From an uncultured Lachnospiraceae bacterium (GTDB lineage: Bacteria; Bacillota; Clostridia; Lachnospirales; Lachnospiraceae): a stretch of 48,228 nt of DNA. This document shows, piece after piece, positions 42,397 through 48,228 of this stretch (positions are counted from its first letter, which is position 1; the number at the start of each line of letters is the position of its first letter). The stretch covers positions 1 to 48,228 of the forward strand of contig CANREB010000017.1 in the NCBI GenBank assembly GCA_947629525.1. The letters run 5' to 3'. Below the pieces are notes generated by a model. The model made no database searches and was not told where the DNA came from. It saw only the letters and a list, made by a program, of their open reading frames with translations. Position numbers and translations under genes: made by a program.

Positions 42397-42849
42397 TCAG
42401 CGTTCATTTTCAAGTGCCTCAAGATAACCGCCGTCCCAAAGCAGTATCTTTAATTTGCGCGCCGCGTCGATTGCCGCCTTGGTAAAGTACTGATTGGTGA
42501 GGACGCATCCCACCATACGGTCATAATAATCCCGACCCGCATATGCCTCCTGCACAGCCTTCACTCCCACCGGGTTATTGTAGCATTTGCATTGGATAGC
42601 ATAAGTTATTCCTTCCTTTTCAGCAAGGATATCCACTCCATAATCACCGCTGCCTTTCGTCACTTCCACTTCGCAAAAGCCATGCCTTTCCAAAAGTTGC
42701 GCACAGTAATATTCAAAATCGCGCCCGTCCATCTCGTCAAAACGCTTTAAATACCTGCTTTTTCCATAATATCTGAATACCGCTGCCACTGCAGCCGCGG
42801 CAAGGATAAGTCCTGCAAAAAGCATTATATAAAATACCGCTTCCGTCAT
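42397..42849 (-). CDS. Membrane-anchored Mrr-like restriction endonuclease domain protein
   Basis: This 150-residue protein has one N-terminal membrane segment (about 5-25) followed by a basic linker and an Mrr_cat-type nuclease domain (PF04471). The PD-(D/E)xK core is seen as GSGDYGVDILAEK (about 68-80, catalytic Asp) and YAIQCKCYNNPVG (about 83-95, QxK). VGCVLTNQYFTKAAIDAA is the typical C-terminal block. Members cut modified DNA or, when membrane-tied, have unknown targets. The ATG at 42849 follows GGGAG; an upstream in-frame ATG at 42915 overlaps the -35 of the predicted promoter and is rejected. Confidence 0.83.
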   Translation of the reverse strand: MTEAVFYIMLFAGLILAAAAVAAVFRYYGKSRYLKRFDEMDGRDFEYYCAQLLERHGFCEVEVTKGSGDYGVDILAEKEGITYAIQCKCYNNPVGVKAVQEAYAGRDYYDRMVGCVLTNQYFTKAAIDAARKLKILLWDGGYLEALENER

Positions 42850-42886
42850 CTGTATATACTCCCGTGAAAAATGATCGACTATTACA

Positions 42887-42915
42887 ACTATAACATGCAA
42901 ACATAGGTTCTTCAA
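42887..42915 (-). promoter_or_regulatory. Promoter of the Mrr-like/ylmH operon
   Basis: TTGAAG (42910-42915), 17 bases, TATAGT (42887-42892). It is back to back with the folT promoter, whose -35 starts at 42940. Confidence 0.6.
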
Positions 42916-42939
42916 TATTAAATTTTGGATATTTTCCTC

Positions 42940-42968
42940 TTTACAAATCTTCGGGCATAGTGTATAGT
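42940..42968 (+). promoter_or_regulatory. Promoter of the folT riboswitch transcript
   Basis: TTTACA (42940-42945), 17 bases, TATAGT (42963-42968) with a TG directly before it. The start near 42975 precedes the riboswitch by about 20 bases. Confidence 0.7.
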
Positions 42969-42993
42969 GTCCCTATAAAATACAGATTAGTCT

Positions 42994-43102
42994 GCAGAGT
43001 AGGATCGTGTGCGTTAAGTGCCTTGTGAACAGGGAGTTGTCACAGGGACGAAAAGGGTTTTGACATACAGCCCTTGCGGTACAGGATCCGCATCCCGCTG
43101 CT
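42994..43102 (+). promoter_or_regulatory. Tetrahydrofolate (THF) riboswitch
   Basis: The segment holds the conserved THF-I aptamer elements: GCAGAGTAG at the 5' end, the invariant GCGTTAAGTG (43011-43020), a variable stem CCTTGTGAACAGGGAG, and GCGGTACAGGATCCGCATCC closing against the 5' strand, ending CGCTGC. The family (RF01831) senses reduced folates and usually shuts off folate transporter genes. The gene downstream is folT, which fits. The expression platform is not clear: a weak ACATATTT/AAAATGT hairpin with five uridines follows (43102-43121), and the ribosome binding site is 60 bases downstream. Confidence 0.9.
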
Positions 43103-43171
43103 ACATATTTGAAAATGTTTTTAATTCTCATTTGTGTAGTTAAAGGTCACTGCATAAAGGAGGATTTTATT

Positions 43172-43717
43172 ATGCAAAAAATCAAAAAGCTTTACTCAGA
43201 TTCATTAAAAGAATTATCGCTCACAAAAAATCTTGTTATCTGCGGTCTTATGGCAGCGCTTGCAATAGTTCTCAATTACACCACATCGATATACATCACG
43301 CCCAACATACGCATAGGCTTTTCGGGACTTCCGAACAGAGTTGTCGAGTACATGTTTGGTCCCGCTATCGGCGCCATATTCGGCGGTATGCTTGATATAC
43401 TTAAATTTATCCTCAAACCCGACGGAGGCGCATTCTTTTTCGGCTATACATTTAACGTGATCATCGCGGGCATCATATACGGCTCTATTTTGTACAAACG
43501 CCCTGTAAGGCTGCGTTACATACTGACTGCCGAGTTTCTCGTAAAGGCAATAGTAAACTGCATACTCAACACCTTGTGGCTTTCCGTTTTGAACGGCAGC
43601 GCTTTCGCTGCCATACTTCCTGCCAGAATATTAAAAAACATCATAATGCTTCCTATAGATACAGCGATCATATATTTTACACTTAATTTGGTCAACCGCA
43701 TAAAAAAAGCACTATAA
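43172..43717 (+). CDS. folT: Folate ECF transporter S component
   Basis: This 181-residue membrane protein has five or six hydrophobic segments and the FolT pattern: LVICGLMAALAIVLNYTTSIYI (in two parts, about 20-41), RIGFSGLPNRVVEYMFGP (about 46-63) with the folate-binding region, and the ILKNIIMLPIDTAIIYFTL C-terminus (about 156-174). It captures folates in the membrane and couples to the shared EcfA/A'/T module, which is not in this window. AAAGGAGG precedes the ATG at 43172. Control by the THF riboswitch confirms the substrate. A CAGGC-N8-GCCTG hairpin after the gene lacks a U-tract. Confidence 0.95.
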   Translation: MQKIKKLYSDSLKELSLTKNLVICGLMAALAIVLNYTTSIYITPNIRIGFSGLPNRVVEYMFGPAIGAIFGGMLDILKFILKPDGGAFFFGYTFNVIIAGIIYGSILYKRPVRLRYILTAEFLVKAIVNCILNTLWLSVLNGSAFAAILPARILKNIIMLPIDTAIIYFTLNLVNRIKKAL

Positions 43718-43774
43718 CGCCAGCCAATTTTTACCGAATGTAAAATCAGGCTTTTATATGCCTGTCCGATGTGC

Positions 43775-43780
43775 TATAAT
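43775..43780 (+). promoter_or_regulatory. Extended -10 promoter of the Hpt-like gene
   Basis: TGCTATAAT with TATAAT at 43775-43780 and no good -35 (TTTTAT at 17 bases). Confidence 0.55.
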
Positions 43781-43818
43781 AGACAAAAGCAGTTTTTTAA
43801 CGGAGGGAGTATCTTCAG

Positions 43819-44733
43819 ATGGAGGATACAATGATACATAACTACAGTAAAATTTTTTCGGAAATCAAGCGGTTGATAAACAAACATATTTTTATATGCC
43901 TTGGATTTATGACATCCATATCAGTCATCATATGTCTGCTGTGTCTTTTTGATGTACTGCCCGTCTACGCGCTGTATTCACTCATATTGTTCGTACCCGC
44001 AGCGGTCATCCTGCTGTCTGCGGTACATTTTATTGACCACAGGATAGAGCAGCTTGCCAGGACTTGGCTGATTTCTATGATGGCTTCCCATGCAAAGCAG
44101 GTATTTGAAACTTACAGTCATGATTTTCCCGACACGCATATAAGCGACAGCCGGATAAAAATGTGCTATCTGTCAAAAAACGGCATTGACGTTGACGGCG
44201 CTTTAAAGCGGCTTAATTCAGATGTCGATGCCTACAATAAACTTGTACTTTCTTTTATCGGCGAATGCGGCAAGTGTGAAGATGAGATATACGATCTGCT
44301 CAGTCCGCAGACACTTTTTCAATATGCCCACAAAGTGCATGCATTGCGGGTGCGTTCAAATGAACTGGGACTTATAAAGCTTACCGACACAACATTTTTC
44401 CATGAGATTGAGGCTTACGCCGGCAATTACGATGTGGTAAGAGCAAACTGGCGCAAACTTTCGTCCGAGTTGGACGAGGTATACGAATGTCTTTCAAAAT
44501 ATGCCGATTCTCTTGGAATAAAAGATAACTCCGCTGCTGTTAAAGATGATATGACTCTCAAAAAATGGGGTGAACAGTTACAGGATGCGTTTAAGGCACT
44601 TGAGGCGTATGATACCGATAAGGCAAAGCAGTTATTAAATGAACTTATGCAATATCACATAAATGCCGATATGACTAAAACTCTTCAGGAAATCATTTCA
44701 GGTATTGACTATATAACAACAGGATCATGCTGA
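43819..44733 (+). CDS. Membrane protein with a cytoplasmic Hpt-like (histidine phosphotransfer) domain
   Basis: This 304-residue protein has two membrane segments (about 24-43 and 49-70) and a soluble helical part. GIDVDGALKRLNSDVDAYNK (about 122-141) and AHKVHALRVRSNELGLIKL (about 170-188) parallel the Hpt block GIDVxGGLxRF...AHTLKGVSGNLG found in clostridial response regulators; His174 sits at the phosphoryl-accepting position, though the following K-G reads R-V. A second helical segment lies at 255-300. No kinase or receiver gene is adjacent. The family is not one I can name; the phosphotransfer role is inference. The start follows GGAGGGAG; ATG at 43831 with GGAGG is possible too. Confidence 0.65.
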   Translation: MEDTMIHNYSKIFSEIKRLINKHIFICLGFMTSISVIICLLCLFDVLPVYALYSLILFVPAAVILLSAVHFIDHRIEQLARTWLISMMASHAKQVFETYSHDFPDTHISDSRIKMCYLSKNGIDVDGALKRLNSDVDAYNKLVLSFIGECGKCEDEIYDLLSPQTLFQYAHKVHALRVRSNELGLIKLTDTTFFHEIEAYAGNYDVVRANWRKLSSELDEVYECLSKYADSLGIKDNSAAVKDDMTLKKWGEQLQDAFKALEAYDTDKAKQLLNELMQYHINADMTKTLQEIISGIDYITTGSC

Positions 44734-44734
44734 C

Positions 44735-44766
44735 AAAAAAGCCAAGGCTTTTCCGCCTTGGCTTTT
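44735..44766. terminator. Bidirectional terminator between the Hpt-like and lipoprotein genes
   Basis: GCCAAGGC (44741-44748) and GCCTTGGC (44755-44762) around TTTTCC, with six adenines before and four thymines after. Confidence 0.9.
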
Positions 44767-44783
44767 ATTATATTGTCTTAATC

Positions 44784-45443
44784 TTATTGTGCCTCGTCCG
44801 TATCAAAGAGAAGCATCTCAAGATTTTCGATGTCGCTTTGGTTGGGAGTCCACACATTGTCAACAAGCTCAACTTTAATTGTTGTTGTGGCAGGTTCCGC
44901 ATACTCGACACCTGTAAGATTGTTCTCCATACAATCTTTTAACTTGGCTATCATCTGCTCCATCATCTCGTCTTCACTTGGCGTCTCTTCGCCTGCTGTG
45001 GCTGCTGCCGTCCAGTCTGTGATCATGTCCGTAATAGCCGTCTCATATTCCTCCATAACAGGCGCAAATATAAGCATCTTCTCATAAGTAATGTTTACTA
45101 CCCATGTCTCTTTGTCCTGCTCTTCGGCGCTGTCTACGGTATATTTTACCTGACTGAGCATATTCTTAAACATCTCGCGGAACTCGCCCTCAAGCTCCTC
45201 TGAAATGCTGAGCTCTGAAAGGAAAGCATCCATCTCCGCGTCAATGCCTTTTTCATATAACGCTGCCGCTTCCTCTTTTGTACCGATCTTCATGTCTACA
45301 AACTTAGTCGGATCGTTCTTGTAAGAAGCATCAAGCATAGCCTCCATATAAGCCTTGGCATCAAACTTGCTGCCGCATCCTGAAAGCACACCGATCACCA
45401 ATACACATACAAGTGCAAGAGCAATTCTTTTTACTTTTTTCAT
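44784..45443 (-). CDS. Lipoprotein of unknown function
   Basis: This 219-residue protein has a signal peptide with lipobox GVLSGCG (cysteine at 23). The mature part starts KFDAKAYMEAMLDASYKND and is mostly acidic helix with Glu/Asp/Met-rich stretches; VDNVWTPNQSDIENLEMLLF ends it. This layout is common among Clostridia lipoproteins of DUF5105 type, but the match is only impressionistic. GGGAG precedes the ATG. A strong promoter (TTGACA-N17-TAAAGT) and its own terminator make it a single-gene unit. Confidence 0.75.
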   Translation of the reverse strand: MKKVKRIALALVCVLVIGVLSGCGSKFDAKAYMEAMLDASYKNDPTKFVDMKIGTKEEAAALYEKGIDAEMDAFLSELSISEELEGEFREMFKNMLSQVKYTVDSAEEQDKETWVVNITYEKMLIFAPVMEEYETAITDMITDWTAAATAGEETPSEDEMMEQMIAKLKDCMENNLTGVEYAEPATTTIKVELVDNVWTPNQSDIENLEMLLFDTDEAQ

Positions 45444-45505
45444 TTTCTTTTTCTCCCTTTATTTTTATTGCGGATGCCTGCCTGAAACATTGCATCCAAG
45501 TAAAA

Positions 45506-45534
45506 ACTTTAACACTTGTCCTTTTTCGTGTCAA
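45506..45534 (-). promoter_or_regulatory. Promoter of the lipoprotein gene
   Basis: TTGACA (45529-45534), 17 bases, TAAAGT (45506-45511). Leader of about 55 bases. Confidence 0.7.
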
Positions 45535-45590
45535 TGTTTATCTTTATTTTTATGCACTGTTTACATTTTTTTGTGCATCTTGGGGGAATT

Positions 45591-46538
45591 TCAAATCAAA
45601 TTATACAACTTTAACAGGTAAAGCCAAAGCGTTATAAATATTGAGCTGAGAAATGTGGTCGAAACGACGCAGCTTGACGAAAGCACGCCTTCATGCCCCA
45701 TATTCCTTGACATTATGTAGCAGCTTACGGTGGTCGGCGCGCCAAGCATTATCAGTACCGCCACCATCTTTTCGTTTGTAAAACCAAGGTATGCCGCTAT
45801 CGGCAGAAAAACAGCCGGCATTACAAACAGTTTGATAAGAGTACTCACGATCGTCGGCTTTATCTTTGCAAGCGCTTTCCTGCCCTCAAAGCCTGCTCCT
45901 AGTCCTATAAGCGCAAGCGGCGTCGCAAGCTGTGAAAAATTATGTAATGTCTTGCTTATGATTACAGGCATATTTATCCTTGCGACTGATATTATCATTC
46001 CGAGCAGTATTCCCAAGATTATCGGATTTGTGACTATTCCTTTAACAGACTTTTTCAATCCCGCCATGTCAAATCCGCTGCTGTTTGGCGCTGTAAACGA
46101 CAGGATTATAACTGCCGCCACATTATAGAGCGGCACTGTGGCAAGTATCATCAATGGCGCTATTGAGCTTGAACCGTATATATTTTGGATAAACGCCACA
46201 CCGAGCACGGCGGCGCTGCCTCTGTAGGACGCCTGTATAAACTCGCCTCTTATCTCTTTTTCTTTTACAAACAAAACGCTAAACAGTGATATGACCAATA
46301 TGCACAGCAGCGTCACGCCAAAGCAGAACGCCACGAATTTAAAATCCCACACGGCATAAAAATCCGCTTCCGAAATATCAACCACAAGCAATATCGGAAG
46401 CGTCACCTTGTAGTTAAATGAATTGAGCGTTTTTACAAAATTGTCGTCAACCATATTTATCTGTCTGAGTATGTAGCCCGCCACCATTACAAGAAATATG
46501 GGAATAGTGGCGTTGAGGCTGAAAATTAAATTTTCCAT
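45591..46538 (-). CDS. AEC family transporter (auxin efflux carrier-like)
   Basis: This 315-residue membrane protein has about ten hydrophobic segments in two inverted halves. It opens with NATIPIFLVMVAGYILR (about 9-25) followed by NSFNYKVTLPILLVVDIS, and the second half has TNPIILGILLGMIIS and ATPLALIGLGAGFEG (about 206-220), then a C-terminal LMLGAPTTVSCYIMSRNMG. Bacterial AEC proteins carry malate, malonate or other organic acids. The substrate is unknown. The ribosome binding site is weak (AAAGG at 11 bases). Promoter TTGATT-N17-TATTAT lies upstream; it is a single-gene unit. Confidence 0.9.
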   Translation of the reverse strand: MENLIFSLNATIPIFLVMVAGYILRQINMVDDNFVKTLNSFNYKVTLPILLVVDISEADFYAVWDFKFVAFCFGVTLLCILVISLFSVLFVKEKEIRGEFIQASYRGSAAVLGVAFIQNIYGSSSIAPLMILATVPLYNVAAVIILSFTAPNSSGFDMAGLKKSVKGIVTNPIILGILLGMIISVARINMPVIISKTLHNFSQLATPLALIGLGAGFEGRKALAKIKPTIVSTLIKLFVMPAVFLPIAAYLGFTNEKMVAVLIMLGAPTTVSCYIMSRNMGHEGVLSSSCVVSTTFLSSIFITLWLYLLKLYNLI

Positions 46539-46577
46539 TTTACTATTTGCCTTTCACATATTTAATCTGCCTCTCTT

Positions 46578-46606
46578 ATAATAAAGGAATAACAAAAAAA
46601 AATCAA
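46578..46606 (-). promoter_or_regulatory. Promoter of the AEC transporter gene
   Basis: TTGATT (46601-46606), 17 bases, TATTAT (46578-46583). Confidence 0.6.
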
Positions 46607-46686
46607 CTTTATTGTAAAACAGGGGATCTTTTTCTAAAAAACGGGGAAAGTCAAATAATGTGCGAATTAATTACGCCTGCTCCTTA

Positions 46687-46724
46687 TTGATAAAATAGTT
46701 AAAATCTGATATGCTAAAGTTAGC
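46687..46724 (+). promoter_or_regulatory. Promoter and operator-like palindrome of the toxin-antitoxin operon
   Basis: TTGATA (46687-46692), 17 bases, TATGCT (46710-46715). GCTAA-AG-TTAGC (46713-46724), a perfect 5-base inverted repeat, overlaps the end of the -10 box, a natural place for repression by the antitoxin. Confidence 0.6.
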
Positions 46725-46739
46725 TAAAGGAGGTGCGAC

Positions 46740-46982
46740 ATGGTTATTTCAACCGCTACTGCAACGGAATTTCAGAACAATTTTGGAAAATATTTAAACC
46801 TTGTTATGAACGGACAGGAAGTCATCGTAACCAAAAACGGGCACGAAGTAGGACGATTTATTCCAAGGGCTGCCACCGTATCGTATTTGACCGATTCCCT
46901 GACGGGCATTTTAAAGGAAGACTATGATTTAGATGAAGCAAAATCAGAAAGGCTTAAAGAAAAATATGAAACTGTTGATTGA
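46740..46982 (+). CDS. Antitoxin of the Phd/YefM family
   Basis: This 80-residue protein has the N-terminal DNA-binding fold of Phd/YefM antitoxins: STATATEFQNNFGKYLNLV (about 4-22), then GQEVIVTKNGHEVGRFIP (about 25-42). The C-terminus (about 50-80) is acidic and probably unstructured until it wraps the toxin. Such proteins neutralise the toxin and repress their own operon together with it. AAAGGAGG precedes the ATG by six bases. It overlaps the PIN toxin gene by 17 bases, so the two are translated together with the antitoxin first. Confidence 0.9.
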   Translation: MVISTATATEFQNNFGKYLNLVMNGQEVIVTKNGHEVGRFIPRAATVSYLTDSLTGILKEDYDLDEAKSERLKEKYETVD

Positions 46983-47373
46983 CGCAAATATTCTGCTTGA
47001 TGTCCTCCAACACCGCAAACCATATGTCTGTGACTCATCTGCTATATGGAAACTGTGCGAAGCTGACAAGGTAAACGGTTATGTTTCAGCATTAACTTTT
47101 GCAAATTTAGTCTATATTATGCGTAAAGAAATGACTCCGGGAAAAATTGAGGAAATCCTGCATTCATTATCCTTAATTTTTAAGTTTACTGAGGTAAACC
47201 CGTCTGACCTTATGTGTGCAGCGCAGTTAAACTGGGATGATTTTGAAGATGCCATACAGAGCGTAACTGCTGAACGGATACGCGCAGACTATATAATTAC
47301 AAGAAATGTAAAAGATTTTGCCCAAAGCAGGATAACAGCACTTACTCCTGCTGAACTAATTACAAGAATATAG
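46966..47373 (+). CDS. PIN-domain toxin (VapC-like ribonuclease)
   Basis: This 135-residue protein is a PIN-domain nuclease. The acidic metal-binding residues are Asp6 in KLLIDANILLDVL, Glu94/Asp95 in WDDFEDAIQ (about 90-98) and Asp108/Asp117 in ADYIITRNVKDF (about 107-118); VSALTFANLVYIMRK (about 40-54) is the second typical block. VapC-type toxins cut tRNA or rRNA and stop translation. The ATG at 46966 lies inside the antitoxin gene; the frame is open eleven codons earlier but the PIN fold begins at KLLIDAN. Pairing of a PIN toxin with a Phd/YefM antitoxin is a known mix of families. Confidence 0.9.
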   Translation: MKLLIDANILLDVLQHRKPYVCDSSAIWKLCEADKVNGYVSALTFANLVYIMRKEMTPGKIEEILHSLSLIFKFTEVNPSDLMCAAQLNWDDFEDAIQSVTAERIRADYIITRNVKDFAQSRITALTPAELITRI

Positions 47374-47472
47374 ACAGTGTAAATTTTCGGAGATTTTGCA
47401 GCTTGACATAACAAGTCATTGAAATAGAGCAGTAACATTCATTAGGGCGTATAGATATACCATATTCCTCTT

Positions 47473-48228
47473 TTAAACCGCATCCGCATAATTAGGCAGC
47501 ATTACGGATATGTAAAATTCTTTTGCATCATGATGAATGTCAACTGTACCGTTAAGCTTTTCCGCGCATTCTTTGATATTCTCTATTCCAAGCCCGTGCA
47601 TCGCACGGGTGTCTTTTTTGGTGCTGACATATACGTTGTGCTTCTTGATAATGTTTCCGGCGTGATTATTCCGGCAGACAATTTCCAAATAAGAGTCTAT
47701 CTGTGTAATCGAAAGACATATATATCCATGCGACACTTCGGCGGCGGCAGTGATTGCGTTGTCCAGTATGTTGCCGAGGACTGTCATAATGTAAAAGTCA
47801 TCAATCAATATCTTCCCGATGCTGTGCGTCACCTGAAAGTCGATCTGTTTTTTCTCACACTGCATATTTTTAGCGTTCAGAATGGCGGAAATAAGAGCAT
47901 TTGATGTATCGTAGAGCCTTGTCGCCGTAACCTCGTTCTGCAATTTAGCAATATACTTTGTCAGTTCCTCGTATCTGCCCTGCTTAGCATAGCTGTCCAG
48001 TACAATCAACTGGTTTTTAAAATCATGACGGATTTTTGACACCTGCTTTAAGGAAGCGTCAATGTCCTTGGCGTAATCGTATTCATATTGATACTTCTTT
48101 ATCTGTACTTCCTGCATAGTCTGTGTTTCCAATGACAACAGCATCCTTGTATATAGATATATGTTGAGCAGTTCAATGCCGATTACTGAAATATAGATGT
48201 AAAAATACATAGACGCTAACTCAGGATA
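47473..48228 (-). CDS. GHKL sensor histidine kinase, AgrC-like, 5' end cut off by the window
   Basis: The frame is open through the right edge: six sense codons precede the ATG at 48210, so the true start and most of the sensor domain probably lie outside. The visible part starts with a membrane segment (YFYIYISVIGIELLNIYLY), then a coiled segment with the phosphoacceptor box QVSKIRHDFKNQLIVL, and a GHKL ATPase with NILDNAITAAA (N box) and HGLGIENIKEC (G box). Such kinases sense peptides and signal to LytTR regulators, as AgrC does. No response regulator is seen in the window; it would lie either beyond the right edge or be absent. Confidence 0.88.
   Translation of the reverse strand, partial: YPELASMYFYIYISVIGIELLNIYLYTRMLLSLETQTMQEVQIKKYQYEYDYAKDIDASLKQVSKIRHDFKNQLIVLDSYAKQGRYEELTKYIAKLQNEVTATRLYDTSNALISAILNAKNMQCEKKQIDFQVTHSIGKILIDDFYIMTVLGNILDNAITAAAEVSHGYICLSITQIDSYLEIVCRNNHAGNIIKKHNVYVSTKKDTRAMHGLGIENIKECAEKLNGTVDIHHDAKEFYISVMLPNYADAV

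Noticed and set aside
42850..42915. Upstream start for the Mrr-like gene at 42915
   Set aside because: It would place the start codon in the -35 box of the predicted promoter and adds residues with no ribosome binding site.
1..48228. tRNA, rRNA, tmRNA, phage or transposon genes
   Set aside because: Looked for by eye; no cloverleaf with a TTCRANNC arm, rRNA block, integrase or transposase motif was recognised. A covariance-model scan was not possible.

Overview
The window reads as chromosomal DNA from a spore-former-related Firmicute, most likely a Lachnospiraceae or other Clostridia member. The evidence is the dense Clostridia-type gene set (GlgC/GlgD pair, split transketolase, DUF4317, DUF5722, ECF folate transporter behind a THF riboswitch, SpoIID/SpoIIQ pair), strong AGGAGG-type ribosome binding sites, TTGACA/TATAAT promoters, and moderate GC. 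No rRNA, tRNA, transposase, prophage or CRISPR array was seen. About thirty-five protein genes are present, most on the minus strand.

Region by region: 1-3.1 kb holds a truncated sugar-binding lipoprotein with a perfect cre site inside its promoter, dihydroorotase, and a small PrcB-like lipoprotein. At 3.25-3.62 kb lies an apparently complete type I toxin-antitoxin locus: a 49-residue hydrophobic peptide, a convergent antisense RNA with its own consensus promoter, and a shared bidirectional terminator. 3.6-8.3 kb is envelope biosynthesis (PlsC, MurF, D-Ala-D-Ala ligase, a GH9-like lipoprotein). 8.3-13 kb holds an amidohydrolase, SpoIIQ-like and SpoIID-like proteins that have both lost their catalytic residues, and a membrane acyltransferase. 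13-20.6 kb is glycogen metabolism (glgD, glgC, glgP) with an aconitase-family hydratase between glgC and glgP.

20.8-27.2 kb holds nicotinate phosphoribosyltransferase divergent from a DUF4317 gene across operator-like palindromes, then a eukaryotic-like isoleucyl-tRNA synthetase. Just upstream of ileS is a T-box antiterminator/terminator module with no room for its Stem I, because it abuts the stop codon of the second of two tandem DUF5722 secreted glycosidase-like genes. 30.5-34.2 kb has a large secreted protein with a dead C39-like domain and a methyltransferase whose mRNA may be leaderless. 34.3-38.6 kb is a pentose operon (kinase, AraD, split transketolase) that feeds L-ribulose into the pentose phosphate pathway.

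38.7-48.2 kb is mixed: an SPFH protein with three zinc ribbons, a MATE exporter, YlmH with a membrane-anchored Mrr-like nuclease, the THF riboswitch with folT, a membrane protein with an Hpt-like domain, a lipoprotein, an AEC transporter, a Phd/YefM-PIN toxin-antitoxin pair, and an AgrC-like GHKL kinase that runs off the right edge.

The strongest candidates for something undescribed are the type I toxin-antitoxin locus, the decapitated T-box before ileS, and the catalytically dead SpoIID/SpoIIQ pair. All calls come from reading sequence and recalled family motifs; no database search was run.
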